Shown piece by piece: positions 1 through 7,789 of a stretch of DNA of 64,000 nt. The stretch is from DATFXM01 sp035315885 (GTDB taxonomy: Bacteria > Acidobacteriota > Blastocatellia > UBA7656). The notes below the pieces were generated by a model, which was given only the letters and a program-made list of their open reading frames with translations, was not told the DNA's origin and searched no databases. The DNA lies in NCBI GenBank assembly GCA_035315885.1, contig DATFXM010000194.1:124001-188000 (forward strand), given 5' to 3'. The position numbers and the translations under genes are program-made. Each line of letters opens with the position of its first letter. Position 1 is the stretch's first letter.

Positions 1-2
1 AA

Positions 3-272
3 GCCGCCGCCTTGCAGAGTTCCGATGACGTCGAACACTCAGCTCTTCGCTCGGAGCAGTTGGCAGTTGTGGAACAAGCGCTCGCACAGTTGACACCGCG
101 CGAGCGCGAAGCCCTGGTGTTAAGAGATCTCGAGGGTATGGCGACCGAAGAAGTCGCCCGAATACTCGGCTCGACGCCGGCCACCGTGCGCTCGCAGATC
201 AGCTCGGCTCGATGCAAGATCAAAACGTTTCACGACCGAATGATCCACCGACAGTCGCGCACGAGGAGGTAG
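3..272 (+). CDS. ECF-type RNA polymerase sigma factor, C-terminal part (5' end outside window)
   Basis: The frame is open from the first bases of the window, so only the C-terminal ~90 residues are visible. They form a typical sigma-70 region 4: the LTPREREALVLRDLEG helix followed by the helix-turn-helix segment ATEEVARILGSTPATVRSQI, which in this family contacts the -35 element. A basic tail (HRQSRTRR) ends the protein. The stop lies 5 nt before the start of a zinc-finger anti-sigma factor, the usual sigma/anti-sigma arrangement. The sigma-2 region and true start lie upstream, so the ECF subgroup cannot be assigned. Confidence 0.88.
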   Translation, partial: AAALQSSDDVEHSALRSEQLAVVEQALAQLTPREREALVLRDLEGMATEEVARILGSTPATVRSQISSARCKIKTFHDRMIHRQSRTRR

Positions 273-277
273 TAACG

Positions 278-958
278 ATGAACTGCAAGACTTGCGAAAA
301 GCTCATTCCGTTGTTCGTCGAGGGCGATCTCGCCGGCAAGGAAGAAGCAGTTAAATCGCATCTGGCGATTTGTGATCGCTGCAGCGCGCTCTCGGAAGAC
401 TTCAGCCGCAGTCAGCGTTGGCTGCATTCCGCTTCTCTGCCGGAGCTCGACGATTCCTGGCTCGAGAACATGCGCGGCGAAGTCATGGACAACCTTCGGG
501 CCGAGTCCGTACGACACTCGCGAGCAGACAGACTTCTATCTGCATCCACGTGGCGATGGCTTGTTGCAACCGCGGCGGCGCTCGTCCTTGCGATCCTGGC
601 GATTGCGTTCTCAATGCGATCTGTTCATAGTCCGGATCAAAACCCGAACCACGAAATACAAGTCGCGAAAGACCCAGGCGAACAGCCGGCTGAGGCCGGA
701 CCACCTTCAGATTCGTACCAGCCTCGCTCGAACGATCGTCAGTCAGCCGTTGGCCACAGCGTTAAGAAGCACCGGAGCCCAGTTCGCACTAACATCGCAA
801 GGCGCTCGGTCGAACCATTGCCTGAAAACGTAATCGAGCAGTTGACCGCCGCGGAGCAGACCGATGGAGCCGAACCTGAAATGTTACGCATCGAAATGCA
901 GACGGCTGATCCCAATATACGAATCATCTGGTTCACGCCGAAAGCAACTATCGAATGA
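278..958 (+). CDS. Anti-sigma factor with N-terminal zinc finger (zf-HC2) and one membrane helix
   Basis: 226 aa from the ATG at 278, chosen because GAGGAGGT lies just upstream and the protein then begins MNCKTCEKLIPLFVEGDL, the normal start of the family. The HxxxCxxC zinc motif (HLAICDRC, about residues 30-37) is the anti-sigma signature. One transmembrane helix follows (about residues 90-110, WRWLVATAAALVLAILAIAF), so the N-terminus would bind the sigma factor in the cytoplasm and the C-terminal ~115 residues would sit in the periplasm. That C-terminal part is Ser/Pro/Glu-rich and low in predicted structure. It presumably restrains the sigma factor encoded 5 nt upstream; the inducing signal is unknown. 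Confidence 0.85.
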   Translation: MNCKTCEKLIPLFVEGDLAGKEEAVKSHLAICDRCSALSEDFSRSQRWLHSASLPELDDSWLENMRGEVMDNLRAESVRHSRADRLLSASTWRWLVATAAALVLAILAIAFSMRSVHSPDQNPNHEIQVAKDPGEQPAEAGPPSDSYQPRSNDRQSAVGHSVKKHRSPVRTNIARRSVEPLPENVIEQLTAAEQTDGAEPEMLRIEMQTADPNIRIIWFTPKATIE

Positions 959-1031
959 AAGGTCGCGATCTTTAGGACGCGTCAGAATGCCAGGCGTTCG
1001 GAATGGATGCGTCAGAAAGCATGGAGGCTTT

Positions 1032-1907
1032 ATGAAATACTTCGTCACACGCGCAGTTCTCGCAATTGCGCTTGTCATCCTGGTGGCCGGTCACTTCCCG
1101 GTCAGAGCAATTTCGCAGGAAGCGCCCTTCCCTCCTGAAGACGGCCAGTCTCGGCCTGCAGTTGCGGCGCAATCGCCGACGCCTCAGCCGGCTCGTGCCG
1201 ATAACTATGTTGAAAACACGGGATTCAAGGGAAGAGTGTTTGAGGTAAAACACCGCGATCCCGGATCGCTTGTCCGGGCTCTGAACGCGCTGACAAGCGG
1301 GTTCAAGGGCGCGAGCATGCAATTCAGCGACGAGTTTCATACGATCACCGTTCGCGACTTCCCCGAGAACATCGCCTCGATCGAAGAGGCTTTAAAACGG
1401 CTGGATGTTGCGCAGCCCGCTCAACCTGACATTGAGTTCACAGTGCACATCCTCATCGCTTCGCATGCCGCGCAGCCGCAGGGCGAATTCCCGCCGGAGC
1501 TAAACGATGTTGTACGGCAGCTCCAGTCAACGCTGAGATACAAGTCTTATGGGCTGCTGACATCGGCGACTCACCGGGCCAAGGAAGGGCTTCAGGGTGT
1601 AAGCAATTCGGGGGTTACCGAATCGAAGCTATTCGCGATACCTCAACCCGAGGGTTCACCGACGTTCTACAACTATGACCTTGGCCGTCTTGTGTTGGAC
1701 AACAGTTCGGGAACTCCGACCATCAGCGTGGGCCAATTGAACTTCAGCTTAAGGATCCCGCTTGCGATTGGGTCTACGGTGCAATACGAGAATGTCGGGT
1801 TCAAGTCTCCAGTCAGCCTGCGCCAGGGCGAGAAGGTAGTCGTCGGCAGCACTACGTTGGGTGACAAAGGGCTTGTGCTGGTGCTTTCCGCGCGCGTCCT
1901 CAAGTAG
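1032..1907 (+). CDS. Secreted protein with a secretin N-domain-like fold
   Basis: 291 aa from the ATG at 1032, preceded by GGAGG (1023-1027). The N-terminus MKYFVTRAVLAIALVILVAG is a Sec signal peptide. About residues 60-120 (GRVFEVKHRDPGSLVRALNA through IEEALKRLDV) resemble the short N-domains of type II/III secretion secretins (NolW-like betaalphabetabetaalpha fold). The rest (QFSDEFHTITVRDF, then a beta-rich C-terminus) has no secretin pore domain, so this is not a complete secretin. It follows the sigma/anti-sigma pair by 73 nt and may be co-transcribed. It is possibly an envelope target or sensor of the sigma pathway; the function is inferred only. Confidence 0.6.
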   Translation: MKYFVTRAVLAIALVILVAGHFPVRAISQEAPFPPEDGQSRPAVAAQSPTPQPARADNYVENTGFKGRVFEVKHRDPGSLVRALNALTSGFKGASMQFSDEFHTITVRDFPENIASIEEALKRLDVAQPAQPDIEFTVHILIASHAAQPQGEFPPELNDVVRQLQSTLRYKSYGLLTSATHRAKEGLQGVSNSGVTESKLFAIPQPEGSPTFYNYDLGRLVLDNSSGTPTISVGQLNFSLRIPLAIGSTVQYENVGFKSPVSLRQGEKVVVGSTTLGDKGLVLVLSARVLK

Positions 1908-1914
1908 AGTTGAA

Positions 1915-1978
1915 GAGGGGATGAGGAGATGAGGGGATGGGGCTCAAGAGCCTCATCCCCTCATCTCCTCATCTCCTC
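1915..1978. terminator. Long hairpin of 8-bp-periodic ATGAGGAG/CTCATCTC words
   Basis: The left arm (1915-1942) is made of ATGAGGAG/ATGAGGGG words; the right arm (1951-1978) is their reverse complement, matching at 26 of 28 positions with the two differences being G:U pairs. The intervening CTCAAGAG extends the stem by 3 bp around an AA loop, giving a stem of about 31 bp. It lies 8 nt after the secretin-domain gene and 109 nt before the ABC ATPase. There is no clear U-tract, so terminator activity is inferred from position and stem strength. Confidence 0.6.
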
Positions 1979-2086
1979 ATCTCGTCATCCCCTTCACTAA
2001 GCGTCGGGTTTCGATTATCATAACGCCGCCTTTCACGACTCTCCGGCTGCTGCTTCAAACGGAGAAAGGTTTCATTCGCTCATCGT

Positions 2087-3619
2087 ATGACCGACGCCCC
2101 GACCTTTGCAGTCGAGCTGCGAGGAATCACAAAACGTTTTGGCGACCTCGTAGCAAATGATCACATAAACATCTCCGTAGCAGATCGCTCCATCCACGCA
2201 ATCATCGGTGAAAACGGAGCCGGCAAATCGACGGCGATGAACATCCTCTACGGCTTCTATTCGGCCGATGAGGGTGAAATTGTGATCGATGGACAACCCC
2301 GACAGCTCAACGGCCCCGGTGACGCCATAAGACTCGGACTCGGAATGGTGCACCAGCATTTCATGCTCGTGGATCCGCTCACCGTAACCGAGAACATAAT
2401 CCTGGGAGCCGAGCCATCCAACGGCCCATTCATCGATTTCAAAACCGCCCGCCGCCGAGTCCGCGAAATCTCAGAGCAATACGGCCTGCGCGTGAATCCC
2501 GACGCGCGCGTTGCCGACCTTTCAGTTGGTCAGCAGCAACGCGTCGAAATTCTGAAGACCCTTTACCGCGGCGCGCGAATACTCATTCTCGACGAGCCGA
2601 CCGCGGTGCTTACGCCTCAGGAAGTCAACGAGATGTTTGCCATCCTGCGCGGGCTGCGAGACCAGGGAAAAACGATCATCATAATTACTCATAAGCTCGC
2701 CGAAGTCCTCGCCCTCTCCGACGAGATAACCGTGATGCGCGACGGACGTGTCGTAGGGAATCTTGCGACCAGCGACGCGACTGCCGAAGGGCTTGCGCGA
2801 ATGATGGTGGGCCGCGATGTACTGCTAAGAGTCAAAAAAACGGAAGCCCGCCCGCGAGATCCAGTGCTTTCAGTCAAAGACTTATCACTGCGAAGCGGCG
2901 AACGTTCGCACAAGCTGCAAGGCATAACCTTCAACATTCGGGGCGGCGAGATCCTCGGTGTTGCGGGAGTCGAAGGAAACGGCCAGACCGAGCTCATCGA
3001 AATTCTTGCAGGTCTCAAGGAACCCACTTCCGGAGAGATCCTGCTCAATGGCGAATCGATCGCCGGGCTTGATCCGAGGCAAGTCAAACGTTTAGGCGTC
3101 GCACACATTCCAGAAGACCGCCACCGAAGAGGGCTGCTGCTGCCGTTTGATCTGGCCGCAAACTCCATCTTGGGTGTCCATCGCTACCCACCCGTCTGTG
3201 GACCTCTACTGCTGAACGAGCAATTCATCAACGGGAGAGCGGCTCGCCTGGTTCAGGACTACGATGTGCGCCCACCCAACATTCTGCTTCCGGCCAGGGC
3301 GCTGTCGGGTGGCAACCAACAAAAGCTGATCATCGCCAGAGAGTTCGACATAAAGCCAAAACTGATTTTGGTATCTCAGCCGACGAGGGGCGTCGACATC
3401 GGTGCGACGGAGTTCATTCATCGCAAGTTGATCGAATTGAGGGATGCAGGGGTTGCGATCCTGCTGGTGTCGGCGGAGCTGGATGAGGTGCTCAGCGTGA
3501 GTGATCGAGTCATCGTGCTGTACGAGGGACGCCTGGTTGGCGAAGTTGATCCGAAGACAGTTTCCGAAGAGGAGATGGGTTTGATGATGACTGGTGGCCG
3601 CCCCTCCAAACTCAAATGA
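2087..3619 (+). CDS. ABC transporter ATP-binding protein, BMP-type nucleoside/simple-sugar family (two ATPase domains)
   Basis: 510 aa cytoplasmic ATPase with two tandem nucleotide-binding domains, as in RbsA/MglA and the NupA/YufO nucleoside importers. Domain 1 (about residues 7-245) has Walker A GENGAGKST, signature LSVGQQQRVEILK and Walker B ILILDEPTAVLTP. Domain 2 (about 255-505) has the degenerate Walker A GVEGNGQTEL, signature LSGGNQQKLIIARE and a weak Walker B LILVSQPTRGVDIG, the pattern usual for the second half of this family. It energises the two permeases encoded next. Nucleosides are the likely substrate because salvage enzymes follow. No BMP-type binding lipoprotein is encoded in the window. 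Confidence 0.9.
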   Translation: MTDAPTFAVELRGITKRFGDLVANDHINISVADRSIHAIIGENGAGKSTAMNILYGFYSADEGEIVIDGQPRQLNGPGDAIRLGLGMVHQHFMLVDPLTVTENIILGAEPSNGPFIDFKTARRRVREISEQYGLRVNPDARVADLSVGQQQRVEILKTLYRGARILILDEPTAVLTPQEVNEMFAILRGLRDQGKTIIIITHKLAEVLALSDEITVMRDGRVVGNLATSDATAEGLARMMVGRDVLLRVKKTEARPRDPVLSVKDLSLRSGERSHKLQGITFNIRGGEILGVAGVEGNGQTELIEILAGLKEPTSGEILLNGESIAGLDPRQVKRLGVAHIPEDRHRRGLLLPFDLAANSILGVHRYPPVCGPLLLNEQFINGRAARLVQDYDVRPPNILLPARALSGGNQQKLIIAREFDIKPKLILVSQPTRGVDIGATEFIHRKLIELRDAGVAILLVSAELDEVLSVSDRVIVLYEGRLVGEVDPKTVSEEEMGLMMTGGRPSKLK

Positions 3620-4701
3620 GAGGAATTGCACGAGAGCTTTTCTTTCCGTTGCTCGCCGTTGTGGCCGCGTTCGCCGTCGGTGGTGTCGTGGTATGGCTGA
3701 TCGGCGACAGTCCGCTGCTTGTCTACGAACTGGTCCTGACCAGCACCTTCGGATCTATAGACGGAATCGCATACACGCTCTTCTATGCCACGCCGCTCAT
3801 TTTCACCGGGCTTGCGGTTGCAGTCGCCTTCAAATGCGGCCTCTTGAACATCGGCGCTGAAGGTCAACTGATTGCGGGGGCGTTCGCTACCGCGTGGGTT
3901 GGCCTGACCTTTCCGACATGGCCCGCGCTGGTGGTGACTCTAATGGCGATGCTCGCGGCGGTTCTGGTCGGCGGAGTATGGTCGGGAATCCCGGGGCTAC
4001 TGAAGGCGAAGTTCGGAGCTCACGAAGTCATCACTACAATAATGATGAACTTCATCGCGGTCGGACTTGCCAGTTATCTGACGCAGCATCATTACCGCAA
4101 ACAGGGCGATCCTATTCTCGAGACGTATGCAATCGCTGAAGTGAATGGCCGGGTTGTGACCGGTCCTCACATCCCGAGGATGAGCGCGCTGCTCGGCGCG
4201 ATGGGGATCGACTTTCCATCGCGATTTCCGCTCAATCTGGCGTTTATCTTCGCGCTGATTGCGTGCGTGCTCGTGTACGTTTTTCTGTGGAAGACGAAAT
4301 GGGGATACGAGCTTCGCGCGGTAGGGACGAGTCCCTCAGCCGCCGAGTATGGGGGGATTTCAATCCCGCGCAACATCGTTATGGCAATGTTCATCTCGGG
4401 GATGCTCGCGGGAATGGTTGGAGTAAACGACGTACTGGGCTATCGGTACCGGTACTATCACGACTTCTCGGCGAACTACGGATTTACCGGAATAGCGGTT
4501 GCGCTGCTGGGACGAAATCATCCGGCGGGCGTGCTCCTTGCTGCCCTGCTGTTCGGCGCGCTAAATCGCTCGGCGCTGTTCATCGACATTTTCACAGACA
4601 ACGTCTCCAAGGACTGGGTGGTGATCTTGCAGGGCATCATTATTCTATTCGTGGCGTGCGAAGCTGTGTTCAGATTGAGAAAAGGCAAAGCGGCAAGGTA
4701 G
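3616..4701 (+). CDS. ABC transporter permease, nucleoside type (NupB/YufP-like)
   Basis: 361 aa multi-spanning inner-membrane protein of the BPD_transp_2 family. The ATG overlaps the ATPase stop (ATGA, 4 nt), indicating translational coupling. Family landmarks are LNIGAEGQLIAGAFATAW near residue 75 and FGAHEVITTIMMNFIAVGLASY near residue 135, the conserved segments of nucleoside/simple-sugar permeases; GYELRAVGTSPSAAEYGGI near residue 235 is the conserved cytoplasmic coupling loop. It should form a heterodimer with the next permease. The stop codon TAG coincides with the start of a degenerate TGCTGAG-type repeat. Confidence 0.88.
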   Translation: MRGIARELFFPLLAVVAAFAVGGVVVWLIGDSPLLVYELVLTSTFGSIDGIAYTLFYATPLIFTGLAVAVAFKCGLLNIGAEGQLIAGAFATAWVGLTFPTWPALVVTLMAMLAAVLVGGVWSGIPGLLKAKFGAHEVITTIMMNFIAVGLASYLTQHHYRKQGDPILETYAIAEVNGRVVTGPHIPRMSALLGAMGIDFPSRFPLNLAFIFALIACVLVYVFLWKTKWGYELRAVGTSPSAAEYGGISIPRNIVMAMFISGMLAGMVGVNDVLGYRYRYYHDFSANYGFTGIAVALLGRNHPAGVLLAALLFGALNRSALFIDIFTDNVSKDWVVILQGIIILFVACEAVFRLRKGKAAR

Positions 4702-4735
4702 TGCTCCGCGCCGAGCGCCGAGTGCAGAGTGCTGA
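4699..4735. repeat. Degenerate TGCTGAG-type 7-mer repeat at the permease 3' end
   Basis: Starting with the TAG stop of the upstream permease, the 40-nt spacer to the next gene reads TAGTGCTCC, then GAGCGCCGAG, then TGCAGAGTGCTGAG, a decayed form of the TAGTGCTGAGTGCTGAG repeat seen elsewhere in this window. Unlike the other sites there is no clear inverted second arm. It occupies almost the whole spacer within a presumed operon. Confidence 0.45.
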
Positions 4736-4741
4736 GAAACA

Positions 4742-5677
4742 ATGCTGAAGAACATCATCACACTTTCTCTTCTTGCTTCGATGGTCCGATATGCGACCCC
4801 GTTGACTCTTGCCGCCCTCGGCGGGATGTACTCGGAGCGCGGTGGAGTCATCAACATAGCTCTTGAAGGGATAATGCTGTCCGGAGCCTTCTCTGCCGCC
4901 GCCGTAACAGTGAAGAGCCACAGTCCATGGATTGGACTCCTTGTAGCGGCTGTCGTAGGTCTGCTCGTGGCGCTGGTTCATGCTATCGCCTCAATACAAT
5001 TCAAAGCGGATCAGGTCGTGGTGGGAACCGCAATAAACATCCTCTTCCTGGGCATTCCGCCGCTCGTCTCCGGCGCCTTATTCGAATCGACCGGCTCAAC
5101 GCCACAGCTTCCGCGTGAGCAAACGCTACCCGAGATTCACCTCCCGGTCATCGACAGCATCCCGGTCTTCAAGCAACTCCTGTCCGGGCACACGCTCATA
5201 ACCTATCTGGCGTTCGCGCTGGTGCCGATCAGCTATTACGTTTTGTTCCGTACGAGATTCGGTCTGCGGTTGCGCGCGGTAGGAGAGAATCCCGAAGCCG
5301 CCGATACCGCTGGGGTCAGTGTCTCACTCATTCGCTACAGCGGAGTGTTGTTGAGCGGACTGCTTGCCGGGATTGGCGGCGCTTATCTTTCGATCGCGCA
5401 GAACTCGCTCTTCACCAGGAACATGACGGGTGGCCGCGGCTTCATAGCGCTGGCCGCATTGATATTCGGCAAGTGGCATCCGGTTGGAGCTTTTGGCGCG
5501 TGTTTGCTCTTTGGCATAGCCGAAGCTGTGTCCGACCAGATGCAGGGAGTCGTGGCAATTCCAGTACAGATGATTCAGATAATGCCTTATATTCTCACGA
5601 TGATCGTCCTTGCCGGTTTCATCGGGCGCGCGACTCCGCCGGCGGCCATCGGCATACCGTACATGAAAGAAAAGTAG
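4742..5677 (+). CDS. ABC transporter permease, nucleoside type (NupC/YufQ-like)
   Basis: 311 aa, second permease of the importer. The N-terminus carries the family segments TLAALGGMYSERGGVINIAL and EGIMLSGAFSAAAV (about residues 20-60); KADQVVVGTAINILFLGIPP near residue 92 and RLRAVGENPEAADTAGVSV near residue 178 are the coupling-loop landmarks. The C-terminus GGRGFIALAALIFGKWHPVG is also typical. Hydrophobic segments suggest 8-9 membrane spans. The 40-nt spacer upstream holds a repeat and no obvious ribosome site, so expression may depend on upstream translation. Confidence 0.88.
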   Translation: MLKNIITLSLLASMVRYATPLTLAALGGMYSERGGVINIALEGIMLSGAFSAAAVTVKSHSPWIGLLVAAVVGLLVALVHAIASIQFKADQVVVGTAINILFLGIPPLVSGALFESTGSTPQLPREQTLPEIHLPVIDSIPVFKQLLSGHTLITYLAFALVPISYYVLFRTRFGLRLRAVGENPEAADTAGVSVSLIRYSGVLLSGLLAGIGGAYLSIAQNSLFTRNMTGGRGFIALAALIFGKWHPVGAFGACLLFGIAEAVSDQMQGVVAIPVQMIQIMPYILTMIVLAGFIGRATPPAAIGIPYMKEK

Positions 5678-5722
5678 TAGCGCGGTAGTATTGATCGAAC
5701 AAAAATTGACTAAGGAGAAGTA

Positions 5723-6559
5723 GTGAGCCTACCGGTTTACGAGCGAGCCTCTGAAGCTGCACGGTTCATTCTCACCAAGACCAGCATCACCAAGCCGAGG
5801 GTTGCAGTAGTTCTGGGCTCGGGTCTCGGAGGCGTTGCCGACGCGGTTTCGGATCTCGTGGAGATTCCCTACTCGGAGATTCCACACTTCGTCAAATCCA
5901 CCGTGGACGGACACGCGGGCTCGTTGCTGGTAGGCCAATGCGGCGGCGTGGAAGTTGTATTGATGAAGGGTCGCTTCCACTACTACGAAGGCTATTCGTT
6001 AGATGAAGTCACGCTGCCTATCCGGGTCTTTGCATTACTCGGCGTAAAGTCGCTGGTGCTGACAAACGCGGCCGGCGGTTGCGCACCTCATCTTTCAAGC
6101 GGTTCACTGATGTTGATCACTGATCACATCAATATGATGGGAGAAAATCCGTTGAGAGGTCCGAACGACGATCACTTCGGACCCCGCTTCCCGGACATGA
6201 CGGATGTCTACACGCCGGGCTTCATTGCGTTGGCACACGAGGAGGCGCGCGAGCTTGGCATCACGCTGCGCGAAGGCATATATCTTGGCTTGCGAGGTCC
6301 TACGTATGAGACTCCAGCCGAGGTCCGGATGTTTCGCAAGCTTGGCGCAGACGCGCTGGGCATGTCTACGGTGCCCGAAGCGATAGTTGCGCGTCATTCC
6401 GGGATGAGCGTTCTGGGCATCTCGTGCATAACCAATGCCGCGGCCGGCATCGGCGGACCGATAAACCACGAGGAGGTAGTGGAGGTTGGCGCAACGTCCG
6501 GACGGGCGCTGGCCAGACTAATTGTCAATCTGATACCGAAGCTTGCGATCGGCGAATAG
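5723..6559 (+). CDS. punA: Purine nucleoside phosphorylase, trimeric class
   Basis: 278 aa, GTG start supported by AAGGAG about 8 nt upstream. It cleaves purine ribo- and deoxyribonucleosides with phosphate. Visible family features: the phosphate loop VVLGSGLGGVAD (about 30-41), the phosphate/ribose segment FVKSTVDGHAGSL, KGRFHYYEGYS, LTNAAGG, the purine-site segment GPTYETPAEVRM whose Glu contacts the base, and CITNAAAGI whose Asn contacts N7/O6. The Glu/Asn pair is that of trimeric PNPs preferring 6-oxopurine nucleosides. It follows the transporter by 45 nt, so imported nucleosides can be broken down directly. Confidence 0.93.
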   Translation: MSLPVYERASEAARFILTKTSITKPRVAVVLGSGLGGVADAVSDLVEIPYSEIPHFVKSTVDGHAGSLLVGQCGGVEVVLMKGRFHYYEGYSLDEVTLPIRVFALLGVKSLVLTNAAGGCAPHLSSGSLMLITDHINMMGENPLRGPNDDHFGPRFPDMTDVYTPGFIALAHEEARELGITLREGIYLGLRGPTYETPAEVRMFRKLGADALGMSTVPEAIVARHSGMSVLGISCITNAAAGIGGPINHEEVVEVGATSGRALARLIVNLIPKLAIGE

Positions 6560-6631
6560 AAGCTTTCTCGATTCTCGTTCCTGGCAGGAGTCGGGCGGGA
6601 AACCTTAAACCACAAACAAGAAGTTCACCTT

Positions 6632-7288
6632 ATGATCATTGGAATCAGCGGCGGAACCGGTTCCGGCAAGACAACCGTCGCACAAAAAATCATCTCGTCA
6701 GTAGGCTCTGAACACGTGGTGTACCTGCAGCAGGATTCTTACTATCGCAACCTCGGAGACATGCCCTTGGATTTGAAGCACCGGGTCAACTACGATCACC
6801 CCGATGCATTCGACACCGACCTGCTGATCAATCATCTCCAGGCGCTCAGGGCCGGCGAACCAATCGAACAACCGATATACGATTACTCCTCTCACTCACG
6901 AAGGACCGAAACTCTTCAGGTCCGATCGCGACCGGTAATCATCATCGAAGGTATTCTGGTGTTCGTGAATCCACAATTGCGCGCGTTGATGGATATGAAA
7001 ATCTTCGTGGACACCGATGCCGATATTCGATTCATTCGTCGTCTCGACCGCGATGTGCATGAACGTGGCCGCACCGTTGAGTCGATCATCGCGCAGTACG
7101 AGACTACCGTCCGTCCAATGCACCTTCAGTTCGTCGAGCCTTCCAAACGATATGCCGATCTGATAATTCCTGAGGGCGGATACAATGACGTCGGAATAGA
7201 TCTGATAACCGGAAAGATCAAGAGTATACTACTGAACTCGGCTCAGGCAGCCGAAGATCCGATAACCAATCGCGACCTGGTGAACTAG
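6632..7288 (+). CDS. udk: Uridine kinase
   Basis: 218 aa cytoplasmic P-loop kinase that phosphorylates uridine and cytidine. The P-loop GISGGTGSGKTT is at residues 4-15. QQDSYYRN, NYDHPDAFD and the segment YDYSSHSR are the acceptor-site hallmarks of the uridine kinase/phosphoribulokinase fold. DTDADIRFIRRLDRDVHERG is the lid region, with arginines for phosphate binding. Length matches E. coli Udk. It lies between PNP and cytidine deaminase in a nucleoside-salvage operon, with only 15 nt to the next gene. Confidence 0.93.
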   Translation: MIIGISGGTGSGKTTVAQKIISSVGSEHVVYLQQDSYYRNLGDMPLDLKHRVNYDHPDAFDTDLLINHLQALRAGEPIEQPIYDYSSHSRRTETLQVRSRPVIIIEGILVFVNPQLRALMDMKIFVDTDADIRFIRRLDRDVHERGRTVESIIAQYETTVRPMHLQFVEPSKRYADLIIPEGGYNDVGIDLITGKIKSILLNSAQAAEDPITNRDLVN

Positions 7289-7303
7289 GCAGCACGAAGC
7301 CTT

Positions 7304-7711
7304 ATGATTAGCGATCAAGATCTTATTCAACTCGCGAAAGCGGCGCGCAAACATGCGTATGCACCGTATTCGAATTTCCATGTAGGAGCTGCGCTTCTCG
7401 CTTCAGACGGCCGTGTGTTCACCGGCAGCAACGTCGAGAACTCTACCTACGGGCTGAGCATGTGCGCCGAGAGGGTCGCCATCTTCAAAGCCGTCAGCGA
7501 AGGCGAGCGCGAGATCGTGAAAATCGCAGTAGTGACCGATCACGACAGCATCGCGCCTCCCTGCGGCTGCTGCAGGCAAATGATCTGGGAGTTCTCCGGC
7601 GACAAGACCGAGGTTATTCTCGCCAACCTGTCCGGCGACGTACGGCGTTACAGAATCCAGGAGCTGCTGCCCGAGGCGTTTGACGCCCGCTACCTGGAAG
7701 GTGTCCGGTGA
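7304..7711 (+). CDS. cdd: Cytidine deaminase, tetrameric type
   Basis: 135 aa, the usual length of homotetrameric zinc cytidine deaminases. The substrate segment YSNFHVGAALLASDG is followed by the catalytic C-A-E (SMCAERVAIFKA) that donates one Cys and the proton-shuttling Glu, and by PCGCCRQMIWEF that gives the two other zinc Cys. It converts cytidine/deoxycytidine to uridine/deoxyuridine, feeding the uridine kinase 15 nt upstream. Confidence 0.94.
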   Translation: MISDQDLIQLAKAARKHAYAPYSNFHVGAALLASDGRVFTGSNVENSTYGLSMCAERVAIFKAVSEGEREIVKIAVVTDHDSIAPPCGCCRQMIWEFSGDKTEVILANLSGDVRRYRIQELLPEAFDARYLEGVR

Positions 7712-7789
7712 TCGCATTCACGCCGCTCAGTCGTCCTATGCAAAACCAAAGGAGAGCGCACACGTTTTATACGAGCGCCTGATCGACCC

